Assembly: GCA_963703555.1 (NCBI GenBank)
Contig: CAVPEV010000043.1
Coordinates: forward strand, 62,001-126,000
Origin: CAVPEV01 sp963703555
GTDB lineage: Bacteria > Actinomycetota > Actinomycetes > Actinomycetales > Cellulomonadaceae
DNA: 64,000 bases
Direction: 5' to 3'
Part shown: positions 1 to 8,975 of the stretch, in pieces
Layout: every line of letters begins with the position of its first letter
Position numbering within the stretch: the stretch's first letter is position 1
The notes under the pieces: generated by a model
Told to the model about the DNA's origin: nothing
Seen by the model: the letters and a program-made list of their open reading frames with translations, nothing else
Databases searched by the model: none
Translations under genes and position numbers: made by a program

Positions 1-1099
1 CCGGCCGGTCCGCCACGTCGAGCCGGATCTGGTACCGGGTGCGGGCCGCGGAGGCCGGCAGGACCGGCAGTCCTGCGGACGCGGACTCGCCCGCGCCGAC
101 CCCGTGGTTCACCCGGTGCCGCGCCACCGAGACGAGGTCGCCCAGCACGGCGGACGCGGTCGGCGCCCCGCCGGCCCCACGCCCGTAGAACATCAGCTCG
201 CCAGCGGCCTCGGCCTCGACGAACACCGCGTTGTAGGCCCCGTGCACACCGGCCAGCGGGTGCTCGGCGGGCACCAGGGCCGGGTGCACCCGGGCGATGA
301 CGCCGGCGTGGGTCCGCTCGGCCACGGCGAGCAGCTTGAGCACGTGCCCGGTGCGTCCGGCCCAGGCCACGTCCGCGGGCGTGACCCGACCGATGCCCTC
401 ACGGTGCACGTCCGCGAGCGAGACCCGGGTGTGGAAGGCCAGCGAGGCCAGGATCGCGGTCTTCGCGGCAGCGTCGTAGCCCTCCACGTCCGCTGTGGGA
501 TCGCCCTCGGCGTAGCCCAGCTGCCTCGCCTCGGCGACGGCCTCGGGCAGGCTGAGCCCCTCGGCGGCCATCCGGTCCAGCACGAAGTTCGTCGTCCCGT
601 TGACGATGCCGAGCACCCGGCGCACCCGGTCGCCGGCCAGCGACTCGCGCAGCGGCCGGACGATGGGGATCGCCCCGGCGACGGCAGCCTCATAGCACAG
701 GTCCACCCCGGCGGCGTCGGCTGCCTCGTACAGCGTCGGGCCGTCCTCGGCGAGCAGCGCCTTGTTCGCGGTGACGACGGCCGCGCCGTGACCCATCGCG
801 TCGAGCAGCACGGTCCGCGCCGGCTCGATGCCCCCGATGAGCTCGACGACGACGTCGGCCCGGCCGACCAGCCCGGCCACGTCGGTGGTGAGCAACGTCC
901 GGTCGACGACCGGGTCCCGCGGCGCGTCCAGGTCCCGCACACCGATCCCGACGAGGTCCAGTCCGCACCCGGCCCGCCGGGCCAGCTCGGCGCGTTGCGT
1001 GGTGAGCAGCCGCACCACCTCGGTGCCCACGACGCCGCAGCCCAGCAGCGCGATGCGCAGCGCCGGCGCGGGCCGGGGACCGTGCACGGCTGCGGTCAC
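1..1099 (-). CDS. hom: Homoserine dehydrogenase (partial, C-terminus off window)
   Basis: NAD(P)-dependent reduction of aspartate semialdehyde to homoserine, the branch point to threonine and methionine. About 366 residues are visible from a GTG at 1099. An N-terminal Rossmann motif (GCGVVG, residues 20-25) is followed by NGTTNFVLDRM and the substrate-domain stretch GDPTADVEGYDAAAK. The window ends just where an ACT regulatory domain appears to begin (RYQIRLDVADRP), so the feedback-control domain lies outside. The gene runs in the same direction as lysA and argS upstream, the usual actinobacterial argS-lysA-hom order. The start was chosen because it precedes the Rossmann fold by a normal short leader; no clear Shine-Dalgarno sequence is seen. 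Confidence 0.95.
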   Translation of the reverse strand, partial: MTAAVHGPRPAPALRIALLGCGVVGTEVVRLLTTQRAELARRAGCGLDLVGIGVRDLDAPRDPVVDRTLLTTDVAGLVGRADVVVELIGGIEPARTVLLDAMGHGAAVVTANKALLAEDGPTLYEAADAAGVDLCYEAAVAGAIPIVRPLRESLAGDRVRRVLGIVNGTTNFVLDRMAAEGLSLPEAVAEARQLGYAEGDPTADVEGYDAAAKTAILASLAFHTRVSLADVHREGIGRVTPADVAWAGRTGHVLKLLAVAERTHAGVIARVHPALVPAEHPLAGVHGAYNAVFVEAEAAGELMFYGRGAGGAPTASAVLGDLVSVARHRVNHGVGAGESASAGLPVLPASAARTRYQIRLDVADRP

Positions 1100-1203
1100 G
1101 ACGTCGGCCTCCCCAGCGGCTCGGTCCCGGCGTCCGGGGCGAGCCGGGCGGGAGCGTCCAGGTGGGCCGGAGGTGCCCGGCCGGGACCCAGGATAGGGCC
1201 GGG

Positions 1204-2607
1204 TCAGCCCAGGTCGAGCGCCAGCAGGTCCGCCTCGGTCTCCCGCCGGACGAGAACCCGGCTGACGCCGTCGCGCACCGCGACGACGGGCGGGCGCGGG
1301 ACGAGGTTGTAGTTGGACGCCATGGACCGCCCATAGGCGCCGGTGGCCGGCACGGCCAGCAGGTCCCCGGCCGCCACGTCGGCGGGCAGCATGACGTCGC
1401 GGACGACGACGTCGCCGCTCTCGCAGTGCTTGCCCACCACCCGGGCGAGCACCGGTGCGACAGGCGACGTCCGGGAGGCCAGCTCCGCATGGTAGGCGGC
1501 GCCGTACAGGGCCGGGCGCAGGTTGTCGCTCATCCCGCCGTCCACGGACACGTAGGTCCGCACCCGGCCGTCGTCCAGCCGCACCGGCTTGACCGTGCCG
1601 ACGGTGTACAGGGTCAGGGTGCTCGGCCCGACGACGGCACGGCCGGGCTCCACCGAGATCCGGGGTACCGGGGTGCCCGTCTCGACGCACCCGGCGTCGA
1701 CCGCCGCGGCGATGTCCTTGGCCACCCGAGCCGGGTCCAACGCGACGTCGTCGGGCAGGTAGGCGATGCCGTACCCGCCGCCGAGGTCCACCTGAGGAAC
1801 GAGGTACCCGGTGCGCTCGGCGAGCTGGGCCCGCAGCCGGAGCACCGCCCGCGCGGCCACCTCGAAGCCGGTGGGGTCGAGGACCTGCGAGCCGATGTGG
1901 GAGTGGATGCCCAGCAGGTGCAGCTCCGGGCGGTCGAGCACCGCAAGCAGCGCGGTCATCGCCGGGGAGTCCTCGCCGGGCGCGGCGCTCACCGACAGGC
2001 CGAACTTCTGGTCCTCGTGGGCCGTGGAGATGTACTCGTGGCCGCCGGCATGCACCCCGGTGGTCACCCGCACCAGCACGCCGGCCGGCGCGGCCCCGGC
2101 CGCGCGCACCGCCGCCGCGAGGCGATCCACCTCGGGCAGCGAGTCGATGATGATCCGCCCGACGCCTGCCGCGACCGCCCGGGCGATCTCCGCGTCGGAC
2201 TTGTTGTTCCCGTGCAGGCCGAGGTCCGCACCGGGGATGCCCGCGCGCAGCGCCACCGCCAGCTCGCCACCGGTCGCGGTGTCCACCCGCAAGCCCTCCG
2301 CGTGCGCCCACCGCGCGACGGCCACCGACAGGAACGCCTTGCCGGCGTAGTAGACGTCCACACCCACCCCCAGCGGTGCGAAGGCCGCGGTGAAGGCCGT
2401 CCGGATCCCCCGCGCCCTGGCGCGGAAGTCCTCCTCGTCGAGGACGTACGCCGGTGTGCCGTGCTCGGCCGCCAGCGCGCGCAGGTCGACCCCGGCGACC
2501 TCGAGGGCGCCGTCCGGCGTCCGGTGCGCCCCGGTGGACCACGGCAGCCCCGGCACGCTCGTCACCCCCGGCGCTCGACCCGGCGCTCCGTCGGCCGGCG
2601 CCGTCAC
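1204..2607 (-). CDS. lysA: Diaminopimelate decarboxylase
   Basis: PLP enzyme that decarboxylates meso-diaminopimelate to L-lysine, the last lysine step. The product is 467 aa. The Schiff-base lysine is in YYAGKAFLS (K90). Further family motifs are [16 protein letters not shown] (phosphate-binding glycines), EPGRAVV and, near the C-terminus, CESGDVV and [15 protein letters not shown] at 2607 overlaps the argS stop by 4 bp (GTGA), implying translational coupling. A second GTG at 2565 would also give a plausible N-terminus. The reading frame stays open far upstream into argS, but that extension is arginine-rich shadow sequence and was rejected. Confidence 0.95.
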   Translation of the reverse strand: MTAPADGAPGRAPGVTSVPGLPWSTGAHRTPDGALEVAGVDLRALAAEHGTPAYVLDEEDFRARARGIRTAFTAAFAPLGVGVDVYYAGKAFLSVAVARWAHAEGLRVDTATGGELAVALRAGIPGADLGLHGNNKSDAEIARAVAAGVGRIIIDSLPEVDRLAAAVRAAGAAPAGVLVRVTTGVHAGGHEYISTAHEDQKFGLSVSAAPGEDSPAMTALLAVLDRPELHLLGIHSHIGSQVLDPTGFEVAARAVLRLRAQLAERTGYLVPQVDLGGGYGIAYLPDDVALDPARVAKDIAAAVDAGCVETGTPVPRISVEPGRAVVGPSTLTLYTVGTVKPVRLDDGRVRTYVSVDGGMSDNLRPALYGAAYHAELASRTSPVAPVLARVVGKHCESGDVVVRDVMLPADVAAGDLLAVPATGAYGRSMASNYNLVPRPPVVAVRDGVSRVLVRRETEADLLALDLG

Positions 2608-4285
2608 ATCCGCTCCGGGGCGCTCACGCCAAGCAGGCCGAGCCCGTTGGCGAGCACCTGGCGGGTGGCGTCGTTGAGCCACAGCCGGGTGCGGTGGGTG
2701 TCGTCCACCTGCTCGTCGCCGAGCGGAGCCACTCGGCGCACGTCGTACCACTTGTGGTAGGCGCCGGCCAGCTCTTCCAGGTAGCGCGCCACCCGGTGCG
2801 GCTCCCGCAGCTGCGCGGCCTGGGCGACGAGCCGCGGCATCTCGGCGAGCAGACCGAGCAGGACGGCCTCGGTCTCGTGGTCGAGCAGGGTGGCGTCGAA
2901 GCCGTCCTCACGGCGGACGTCGGCGTCGGCGGCGTGCCGGGCGACGTTGACCGTCCGGGCGTGCGCGTACTGCACGTAGTAGACCGGGTTCTCCGCCGTG
3001 GCGCTGGCCAGCAGGTCCAGGTCGAGGTCGATCGTGGTGTCGGTCGACGTACCGGGCGAGCGCGTACCGCGCCGCGTCGACCCCGACCGCGTCCACCAGG
3101 TCGTCGATGGTCACCACGGAGCCGGCTCGCTTGCTCATCCGCACCGGCTCGCCGTCCTTGCACCAGGTTGACCAGCTGGCCGATGAGGATCTCCAGGTTC
3201 ACGCGCGGGGTGTCCCCGAAGGCCGCGCACATCGCCATCATCCGGCCGATGTAGCCGTGGTGGTCCGCGCCGAGCATGATGACCACCCGGTCGAAGCCCC
3301 GCTCGCGCTTGTGCAGGTAGTAGGCCAGGTCCGCGGCGATGTAGGCGGGCGAGCCGTCCGACTTGACGACCACCCGGTCCTTGTCGTCGCCGAAGGTCGT
3401 GGTCCGCAGCCAGGTCGCACCGTCGTTCTCGTAGATGTGACCGAGCTCCCGCAGCCGGGCGATCGCGCGCGCCACTGCGCCGGACTCGTGCAGGGAGTCC
3501 TCGTGGAAGTAGACGTCGAAATCGACGCCGAAGTCGTGCAGCGACTGCTTGATCTCGGCGAACATGAGGTCGACGCCGCGGGCCCGGAAGACCTCCTGCG
3601 CCTGGTCGTCCGGCAGCCGGGTGGGGTCGGGCTCGCCGGCTGCGAGCGTGTCGGCCACGACCCGGGCGGCGATGTCGTCGATGTACTGACCGCCGTAGCC
3701 GTCCTCGGGAGCGGCCCGGCCACGGGCCCGGGCGAGCAGGGAGAGGGCGAACCGGTCGATCTGGCCACCGTGGTCGTTGAAGTAGTACTCCCGGGTGACG
3801 TCCGCTCCGCAGGCCTGCAGCAGCCGCGCCAGGCTGTCCCCGACGGCCGCCCAGCGCACCCCGCCGATGTGGATCGGCCCGGTGGGGTTGGCGGACACGA
3901 ACTCCAGGTTGATCCGCTGGCCGGCCTGCGCGTCGCTGCGCCCGTACCCGGACCCGGCCTCGACGATGGTCCTGGCGAGCTCGCCGGCCGCGGCGGTGTC
4001 CAGGGTGAAGTTGAGGAACCCGGGACCGGCGACGTCGACCCGGCGGATGCCCGCCGCCCCACCGAGCCGCCGCGCCAGCTCAGCGGCGAGCGCCCGCGGG
4101 TCGGTGCCCGCCCGGCGGCCCACCTGCAGGGCGATGTTGGTCGACCAGTCGCCGTGCGCACGCTGGCGGGGACGCTCCACGTGCACCGTGGTCGGGACGG
4201 CCGTGGCGTCCAGGGCGAGGGTGCCGTCCGCCACGGCGTCCAGGACGGCGGCACGCACGGCGTCGGCAAGCTCGGAGGGGGTCAC
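2604..4285 (-). CDS. argS: Arginyl-tRNA synthetase with two apparent +1 frameshifts
   Basis: Class I synthetase charging tRNA-Arg. The HIGH-like motif is in [14 protein letters not shown] and the KMSK-like motif is RMSKRAG. The reading frame breaks twice. Relative to the conserved protein there is one extra base at 3160 (between NLV and [13 protein letters not shown]) and one at 3048 (between ALARY and [13 protein letters not shown]). After both, a third frame continues with [12 protein letters not shown] to the conserved C-terminal anticodon-binding domain and a TGA at 2604. Removing both bases gives about 559 aa, normal for the family. The gene is normally single-copy and essential, so sequencing or assembly error is the likeliest cause; true decay would require another copy. 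The GTG start is preceded by a leaderless-type -10. Confidence 0.85.
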
Positions 4286-4291
4286 CGCCCA

Positions 4292-4297
4292 AGCCTA
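4292..4297 (-). promoter_or_regulatory. Leaderless-type -10 hexamer of argS
   Basis: TAGGCT ends 6 nt before the argS GTG and there is no Shine-Dalgarno sequence in between. This places the transcription start at or beside the start codon. Confidence 0.45.
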
Positions 4298-4403
4298 CCG
4301 AGCGCGCCGGTGCAGCCCGGTGGCCGGGCTCGCCAGGATGCTGGCCGCCGGGCCCCGTGCCGCGCACACTGTCCTGCAGGATCGTCGACACCTGGGATGA
4401 CAC

Positions 4404-5201
4404 ATGACACGACGGACCGGCCTCATCGAGACCGCCGTGGAGGCGCTGCGGCAGCGCATCGTCTCCGGCGAGTGGCCGGTGGGCTCGCGGATCCCTGCCG
4501 AGCCCGCCCTCGTCGACCTGCTCGGCGTCGGGCGCAACACGGTGCGGGAGGCGGTCCAGTCGCTGGCCCACTCCGGGCTCGTCGAGCGCCGCCAGGGGTC
4601 GGGGACGTACGTGCTATCCACCTCCGAGCTCGCCGTGACGCTGAGCCGACAGGTCGCCGACGCCCACCACCGTGACGTCATCGAGGTGCGGCGCGCCCTG
4701 GAGGTGGAAGCGGCACGGCTGGCTGCCCGGCGCCGCACTGCCGAGGACGTCGGCCGGCTGGAGGGGCTGCGCGACGAACGCGCCCAGGCATTGTCGGTGG
4801 GGGACCTGGACCGCATGGTCGAGGCCGACCTGACGCTGCACCGCAGCATCGCGCTGGCGGCCCGCAACCCCCTCCTGCTCACGCTCTACGAGAACCTCCT
4901 CGACGCGATCACCGACAACATCCGGTTCAACTTCGCCCGGCAGAGCCAGCACCTCGACGACCACGACGCGCTCATTTCGGCCATCGTCGCCGGCGACGCA
5001 CCGACGGCGATGGCCGAGACCACGAGTTACCTCAACCGGCTCGTCAGGGGCTCGCACACCACCGGAGCCGCCGCATCGCCGCCGGCCGGATCGGTCGCGC
5101 CGAACACGCCGGACGCGGCGGCCGCGGCCGCCGCTCCCCCGCGCACCAGCGGCGCCCTTGCCGGCGACGGCGCTGCGGCCGCTGCTGCTGGCCGCGCCTG
5201 A
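4404..5201 (+). CDS. GntR/FadR-family transcriptional regulator
   Basis: 265-aa DNA-binding regulator. Residues about 5-75 form a GntR winged helix ([20 protein letters not shown], then TVREAVQSLAHSGLVERRQG). Residues about 90-220 form an all-helical FCD ligand-binding domain of the FadR type, with RRALEVEAARLAA and a D-x4-H pattern in ADLTLHRSIA that commonly supports metal or carboxylate binding. The last 40 residues are an alanine/proline-rich low-complexity tail beyond the usual FCD end. The gene is divergent from argS; a perfect 10-bp palindrome (TCCTGCAGGA, 4372-4381) upstream could be an autoregulatory operator, which is speculative. The adjacent genes do not reveal its ligand. Confidence 0.85.
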   Translation: MTRRTGLIETAVEALRQRIVSGEWPVGSRIPAEPALVDLLGVGRNTVREAVQSLAHSGLVERRQGSGTYVLSTSELAVTLSRQVADAHHRDVIEVRRALEVEAARLAARRRTAEDVGRLEGLRDERAQALSVGDLDRMVEADLTLHRSIALAARNPLLLTLYENLLDAITDNIRFNFARQSQHLDDHDALISAIVAGDAPTAMAETTSYLNRLVRGSHTTGAAASPPAGSVAPNTPDAAAAAAAPPRTSGALAGDGAAAAAAGRA

Positions 5202-5238
5202 CCGGCCCCGGCAGGGCTGGTAGTCTGCACAGTCGCAC

Positions 5239-5311
5239 GCCCGCGTAGCTCAGTGGATAGAGCGTCTGCCTCCGGAGCAGAAGGTCGAAGGTTCGAATCC
5301 TTTCGCGGGCA
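5239..5311 (+). tRNA. tRNA-Arg (anticodon CCG)
   Basis: Full cloverleaf read by eye: acceptor stem GCCCGCG/CGCGGGC; D arm GCTC/GAGC; anticodon stem TCTGC/GCAGA with loop CTCCGGA, giving anticodon CCG (reads CGG); T arm GAAGG/CCTTT with loop TTCGAAT; discriminator A at 5311. CCA is not encoded. No intron and no adjacent integrase or repeated att-like segment was seen. Confidence 0.95.
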
Positions 5312-5546
5312 CCCTGCCGACCGTTGTGTGAACTTGACGACTATCCGAATGACGGCAGTGGTTCTGCGGGTTTGGTGTCTCGCCAGGGCCGGTCGAGGGG
5401 TTCGGCCACGCGGCTGGCCGGCCACCGGGGCTTGGTCGGTGGAGGCGCCGGACTGGGTCAGGGGCCGCCGACCTCCCCAGGGCGACTCACCCGTCGGTGC
5501 CGTCCGACCGCTCAGTTCCGCGCACCGCCGGGCGATCGTGGAGGGC

Positions 5547-5678
5547 ATGACCACCCGTCCGCTCGTCCGCCCGCACCGCCGGGTGCGCGTCGAGTGGTGG
5601 GTGCTCGCCGCGTGGGCGTCCCTGCTCCTCGTCGTGGCGGCCGGGCTGCTCGCGGCAGCCGGCGTCGGCGGGCGGTGA
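5547..5678 (+). CDS. Small single-pass membrane protein, hypothetical
   Basis: A 43-residue reading frame begins with ATG after a GTGGAGGG ribosome-binding sequence. A basic N-terminus rich in R and H is followed by one hydrophobic helix (roughly residues 18-39, WWVLAAWASLLLVVAAGLL), a typical N-in single-pass topology. The frame stays open far upstream, but that part starts inside the tRNA and is not believable. I recognise no family. It lies between the tRNA and the convergent MFS gene; the 5312-5546 stretch before it holds nothing I can identify. Confidence 0.4.
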   Translation: MTTRPLVRPHRRVRVEWWVLAAWASLLLVVAAGLLAAAGVGGR

Positions 5679-5697
5679 ATGGTCCACGTCCGGACCC

Positions 5698-6927
5698 TCA
5701 CAGCCCCGACCAGCCGCCCCGCCGATAGGCGGGCGTCGCCAGCGCGAGGACGAGGAGCGACCCGGCCGCCGCCGCCAGCATGACCGTCGACATCGCCACC
5801 GCGTCCTCCCCCAGCACCCCGACGACCGGGCTGACCACCCCGGAGACACCGGCCTGGAGCGCGCCGATGAACGCCGCGGCCGTCCCGGCCCGCTCCCCGT
5901 GGCGTGACAGCGCCAGCGCCGAGGAGTTCGCCGGGACGAAGTTCACCAGGGTCATGAGCAGCCACAGCGGCACGAGCAGGCCGATCAGACCGCCGGCGCC
6001 CGACCGCGCCACCGCCGCCAGCACCATGGCGATCACCACCCACACCGGCAGCACGACCCGCAGGATCCGCACCGGGGACGCCCGCCGCACGACGGCCGCG
6101 TTCACCTGCGCCCCGCCGATGAGCGCGACGCCGTTCGCGGCGAACAGCAGCGCGAACTCGTTGGCGGACAGCCCGAACCCGATCCTGAACACGAACGGCG
6201 CCCCTACGACGTAGCTCATCAGCACCGCCATGCTCAGGCCGGGCAGCACCCCCAGCGCGACGAAGTGTCGGTCCCGCGCCAGCTCGCGGTAGCCCGCGAG
6301 CGCCGCGCGCACCCCACCCGAGCGGCGCCGCTGGGGCGGCAGGGTCTCCGGCAGGAAGAACCAGACGAGCAGCCACACCACCAGGCCGGCGACGGCGAGC
6401 GCGCCGAATACGCCGCGCCAGCCGACCTGCCCGGAGACCAGCCCGCCGATGCTCGGCGCGAACAGCGGCGCCACACCGATGACGAGCATCAGCCGGGAGA
6501 TCAGGCTGGACGCATCCGCACCGACGAACCGGTCCCGGATGACCGCCATCGAGACGACGGCCGCTGCGGCGTTGCAGAAGCCCTGCAGCCCGCGCAGCGC
6601 CAGCAGCCCGACGATGCCGGGCACCACCGCGCACAGCACCGACGTCACGACGTGCGCGCCGATGCCCACCAGAGCCGGCCGGCGCCGGCCCCACCGGTCG
6701 GACAGCGGGCCGATGACGAGCTGGCCGATGGCGCCACCGATCAGCGTGCCGGTGATGGTGACCTGCGCCGCCGCGGCCGACGTGCCCAGGTCGCGCGCCA
6801 CGTCGGGCAGCGACGGCAGGTACATGTCCGTGGAGATCGCCGGCAGGGCCGCCATCGCCCCCAGCAGCAGCACGTCCCGCCCGGTCGGCCGGTCGCGGAC
6901 GGGCGGTACAGCGGGAGTCGACGGCAC
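5698..6927 (-). CDS. Bcr/CflA-type MFS drug efflux transporter
   Basis: 409-aa major facilitator of the DHA1 12-TM type, a proton-driven exporter in the cytoplasmic membrane. The N-terminal half carries the family stretch TDMYLPSLPDVARDLGTS, and the TM2-TM3 loop has motif A as GPLSDRWGRRRP. Multiple hydrophobic segments follow. The substrate cannot be read from sequence; homologues export bicyclomycin, chloramphenicol or sulfonamides. I chose GTG at 6927 because GAGGA lies 8 nt upstream; the open frame continues to 6993 but would run into the divergent SRAP gene. It is divergent from the SRAP gene across 64 bp that contain a short inverted repeat. Confidence 0.88.
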   Translation of the reverse strand: MPSTPAVPPVRDRPTGRDVLLLGAMAALPAISTDMYLPSLPDVARDLGTSAAAAQVTITGTLIGGAIGQLVIGPLSDRWGRRRPALVGIGAHVVTSVLCAVVPGIVGLLALRGLQGFCNAAAAVVSMAVIRDRFVGADASSLISRLMLVIGVAPLFAPSIGGLVSGQVGWRGVFGALAVAGLVVWLLVWFFLPETLPPQRRRSGGVRAALAGYRELARDRHFVALGVLPGLSMAVLMSYVVGAPFVFRIGFGLSANEFALLFAANGVALIGGAQVNAAVVRRASPVRILRVVLPVWVVIAMVLAAVARSGAGGLIGLLVPLWLLMTLVNFVPANSSALALSRHGERAGTAAAFIGALQAGVSGVVSPVVGVLGEDAVAMSTVMLAAAAGSLLVLALATPAYRRGGWSGL

Positions 6928-6957
6928 GGGCGGGTCCTCGTCCTGGTCGGGGAAGGT

Positions 6958-6977
6958 TGCATCGTCGCACCGATGCA
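6958..6977. promoter_or_regulatory. Inverted repeat between MFS and SRAP genes
   Basis: A perfect 7-bp inverted repeat (TGCATCG, 6-nt spacer, CGATGCA) lies 14 bp before the SRAP ATG and 30 bp before the MFS start. It is placed to act as an operator for either gene. No regulator is identified; this rests only on symmetry and position. Confidence 0.3.
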
Positions 6978-6991
6978 CCAGGCTGGGTCCC

Positions 6992-7738
6992 ATGTGCGGG
7001 CGCTACGCCTCCTTCCGGGACACCCAGGACCTCGTCGACGAGTTCGCGATCGCCACGGTCGCCGACGACGTCCGGCTGCTCCCCGCGTCGTGGAACCTGG
7101 CTCCCACCGACCGGGTGCGGATGGTCGTCGAGCGGCCGGACCGGTCGACCGGCCAGGTGACTCGCCAGTTGCGTGCCGCACGCTGGGGACTGGTCCCGCC
7201 ATGGGCGTCCGATCCGGCGATCGGTACGCGGATGATCAACGCGCGGGTGGAGACGGTGCGCACCGCACGGTCCTACGCGCGAGCGTTCCGCAGCCGGCGG
7301 GCCCTGCTCCCGGCGGACGGCTACTACGAGTGGCAGCGCCCGTCTCCCGGCAGCCCCACCCGGCACAAGCAGCCGTTCTACATCCACGCCACCGACGGCT
7401 CCGCGCTGGCGCTCGCCGGGCTGTACGAGTTCTGGCGGGACCCGACCCGGGCCGACGACGACCCGGCCCGCTGGCTGGTCACCACCACGGTGCTGACCCG
7501 GCCGGCGACCCCCCAGCTGGCCCATGTGCACGAGCGCCAGCCGCTCGTCCTGCCCCCCGCCCAGTGGGCGACCTGGCTGGCGCCGGACACGGACCCGGCC
7601 GAGGCCGCCCTCGTGCTCGCCGCCGACCCGCCGAGCCTCACCGCGCGCCCGGTGCCCACCCGGGTCAACCGGGTGGGCACCGACGGCCCCGAGCTCCTCG
7701 ACGAGCTCACCGCCGGGCAGGCCCCGCCGCAGGTCTGA
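6992..7738 (+). CDS. SRAP domain protein (YedK/HMCES family)
   Basis: 248-aa SOS-response-associated peptidase family protein that forms a thiazolidine DNA-protein crosslink with abasic sites in single-stranded DNA, shielding them. The essential catalytic Cys is residue 2 (MCGRY), exposed after removal of Met1. The other conserved residues are N83 (MINARVET), E113 (GYYEWQ) and H180 (HVHERQPLVL, where many homologues have RMP instead of RQP). Length is slightly above the bacterial norm. The ATG at 6992 is fixed by the need for Cys2. It is divergent from the MFS gene and convergent with the adenylate cyclase, ending 5 bp from it. Confidence 0.93.
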   Translation: MCGRYASFRDTQDLVDEFAIATVADDVRLLPASWNLAPTDRVRMVVERPDRSTGQVTRQLRAARWGLVPPWASDPAIGTRMINARVETVRTARSYARAFRSRRALLPADGYYEWQRPSPGSPTRHKQPFYIHATDGSALALAGLYEFWRDPTRADDDPARWLVTTTVLTRPATPQLAHVHERQPLVLPPAQWATWLAPDTDPAEAALVLAADPPSLTARPVPTRVNRVGTDGPELLDELTAGQAPPQV

Positions 7739-7743
7739 GCCGG

Positions 7744-8778
7744 TCAGGCCGGCCGCACCCGCACCGGCGCGATCGGGCCGATCCCCGGCAGGTCCCGGCC
7801 TGCCAGCCGCTCGAGCGTCACGGACGGGTCGTCGGCCAGCAGCTGCGCGGTCGCCCCGTCGGTCAGCACCGAGCCCGGTTCGGCGACGTCCGTCAGGCGC
7901 GCCGCCAGGTTCACCGAGGGGCCGAACACGTCCCCGAACCTGGACAGCACGCGCCCCCACACGAAGCCCACCCGCACCGGTCCCACGCCGGCGACTTCTC
8001 CCACGTCACCCGGACCGCCGTCGACCTCCGGCCCGGTGTCCAGCGCGCGGGCCAACCCCAGGGCGATGCGCGCACCCGTGCGGACGTCGTCCGCCACGAA
8101 CAGCACCGCATCGCCGATCGTCTTCGCCACCCGGCCGCCGTGGTCGGCCACGACGTCGCGGACCGCCGACTCGAACCGCTCGATGAAGTCGGACAGGTCG
8201 GTCGCACCCAGCCCGGCCGTCCGGCGCGTGAAGGCGACCATGTCGGCGAACCCGACCGCACGGGGCAACGGCAGCCCCGACGGGTCGGCGCCGGCGTGCG
8301 CGGTGCCGAACTCCCCCGCGTACCGGCCCGCGATGGCGGCGAGCTGGCGGCGGTAGGCATGCACCAGCTGGGCCTCGAGCAGCGGGGCCAGGTCGGCCAG
8401 CCGGTCCAGCACGAGCAGCCGGGCGGACGTGTCGTCCAGCGCATAGCGGCCTGCCATGCCCTCCACCAGCGCCTCCACCTGCCACAGGGCGAGCCGGTCG
8501 CTCGTGTGGCCCAGCGCCCGCACCACGGAGAGCACGGTCCGTTCGTCCAGCCCGTGCACCGTGCGCAGCGCGGCGAGCCGCGCGGTGGCGTCGGCGTCGA
8601 GCTCGGTGAAGGCGACGTCGTCGGGCTCGGGCTGCGGCAGGCCCAGCGTGTGCCAGAACCGGCGCACCTCCTGCGGCTCGATGCCCGCGCGGGCGGCCAC
8701 CTCCGCCAGGGTCAGGGTGCGAGGACCTCCGAGCAGCAGGTCCTCGATGCCCGGCGTCGCCGGTGCGCGATCTGGCAC
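7744..8778 (-). CDS. Class III adenylate cyclase, Rv1264-like with N-terminal regulatory domain
   Basis: 344-aa predicted soluble cyclase making cAMP from ATP. Residues 1-165 resemble the autoinhibitory, pH-sensing N-terminal domain known from mycobacterial Rv1264. Residues about 170-330 are the catalytic domain with a complete set of key residues: metal-binding D179 and D223, purine-specifying K219 and D283, transition-state N290 and R294. All in one chain means it works as a homodimer. It starts with GTG, 6 nt after a TANNNT hexamer and without Shine-Dalgarno. No cAMP effector gene is adjacent. Confidence 0.88.
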   Translation of the reverse strand: MPDRAPATPGIEDLLLGGPRTLTLAEVAARAGIEPQEVRRFWHTLGLPQPEPDDVAFTELDADATARLAALRTVHGLDERTVLSVVRALGHTSDRLALWQVEALVEGMAGRYALDDTSARLLVLDRLADLAPLLEAQLVHAYRRQLAAIAGRYAGEFGTAHAGADPSGLPLPRAVGFADMVAFTRRTAGLGATDLSDFIERFESAVRDVVADHGGRVAKTIGDAVLFVADDVRTGARIALGLARALDTGPEVDGGPGDVGEVAGVGPVRVGFVWGRVLSRFGDVFGPSVNLAARLTDVAEPGSVLTDGATAQLLADDPSVTLERLAGRDLPGIGPIAPVRVRPA

Positions 8779-8784
8779 CCGCCG

Positions 8785-8790
8785 AGCCTA
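8785..8790 (-). promoter_or_regulatory. Leaderless-type -10 hexamer of the cyclase gene
   Basis: TAGGCT, 6 nt before the GTG start, no Shine-Dalgarno sequence. Its TAG is also the stop codon of the upstream transposase remnant. Confidence 0.45.
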
Positions 8791-8938
8791 GCGGTCCGTC
8801 TTTGACGTCTTCTTCGGGCTGGCCTTCGTGAGGACTTCGTCAGCGGTCGTGGTCCAGACGAAGGGGGTGAGGGCAGGCGCGGGCGACCTGACGCACGAAG
8901 GTCGGGAACTCCTGGCGGCGGTGGCGGGGCTTGCGCGC
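8788..8938 (-). mobile_element. IS630-type transposase remnant
   Basis: Two colinear pieces of an IS630/Tc1-like transposase survive in different frames on the minus strand. The first, about 8923-8870, reads HRRQEFPTFVRQVARA, like the HRHQEFLxFL segment in the family. The second, about 8865-8788, reads PFVWTTTADEVLTKA followed by a lysine-rich tail and TAG, like the PFVWTKTADEI C-terminus. The roughly 100 residues that should lie between them, including the DNYATHK and E-containing catalytic segments, are missing. No terminal inverted repeats or target duplication could be found. Short, so moderate confidence. Confidence 0.5.
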
Positions 8939-8975
8939 GCCTCACCCTGCCCACGTGACAACGGGTCCCTCCATG

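Noticed and set aside
104..1312. Long plus-strand open frame of 402 codons across hom
   Set aside because: Arg/Gly/His-rich shadow translation opposite a clear hom gene; such frames are common in very GC-rich DNA.
3040..3170. Programmed frameshifting in argS
   Set aside because: No slippery heptamer or stimulatory structure at either site, and two shifts in the same direction would be needed.
5253..5546. N-terminal extension of the small membrane ORF
   Set aside because: Begins inside tRNA-Arg; only the part from 5547 has a ribosome-binding site and a credible hydrophobic helix.
5202..5546. Integration site or genomic island at tRNA-Arg
   Set aside because: No integrase, no repeated 3' tRNA segment and no change in coding style nearby.
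5027..7960. 977-codon minus-strand open frame
   Set aside because: It spans the tRNA, the MFS gene and the SRAP gene in other frames and has no recognisable domain.
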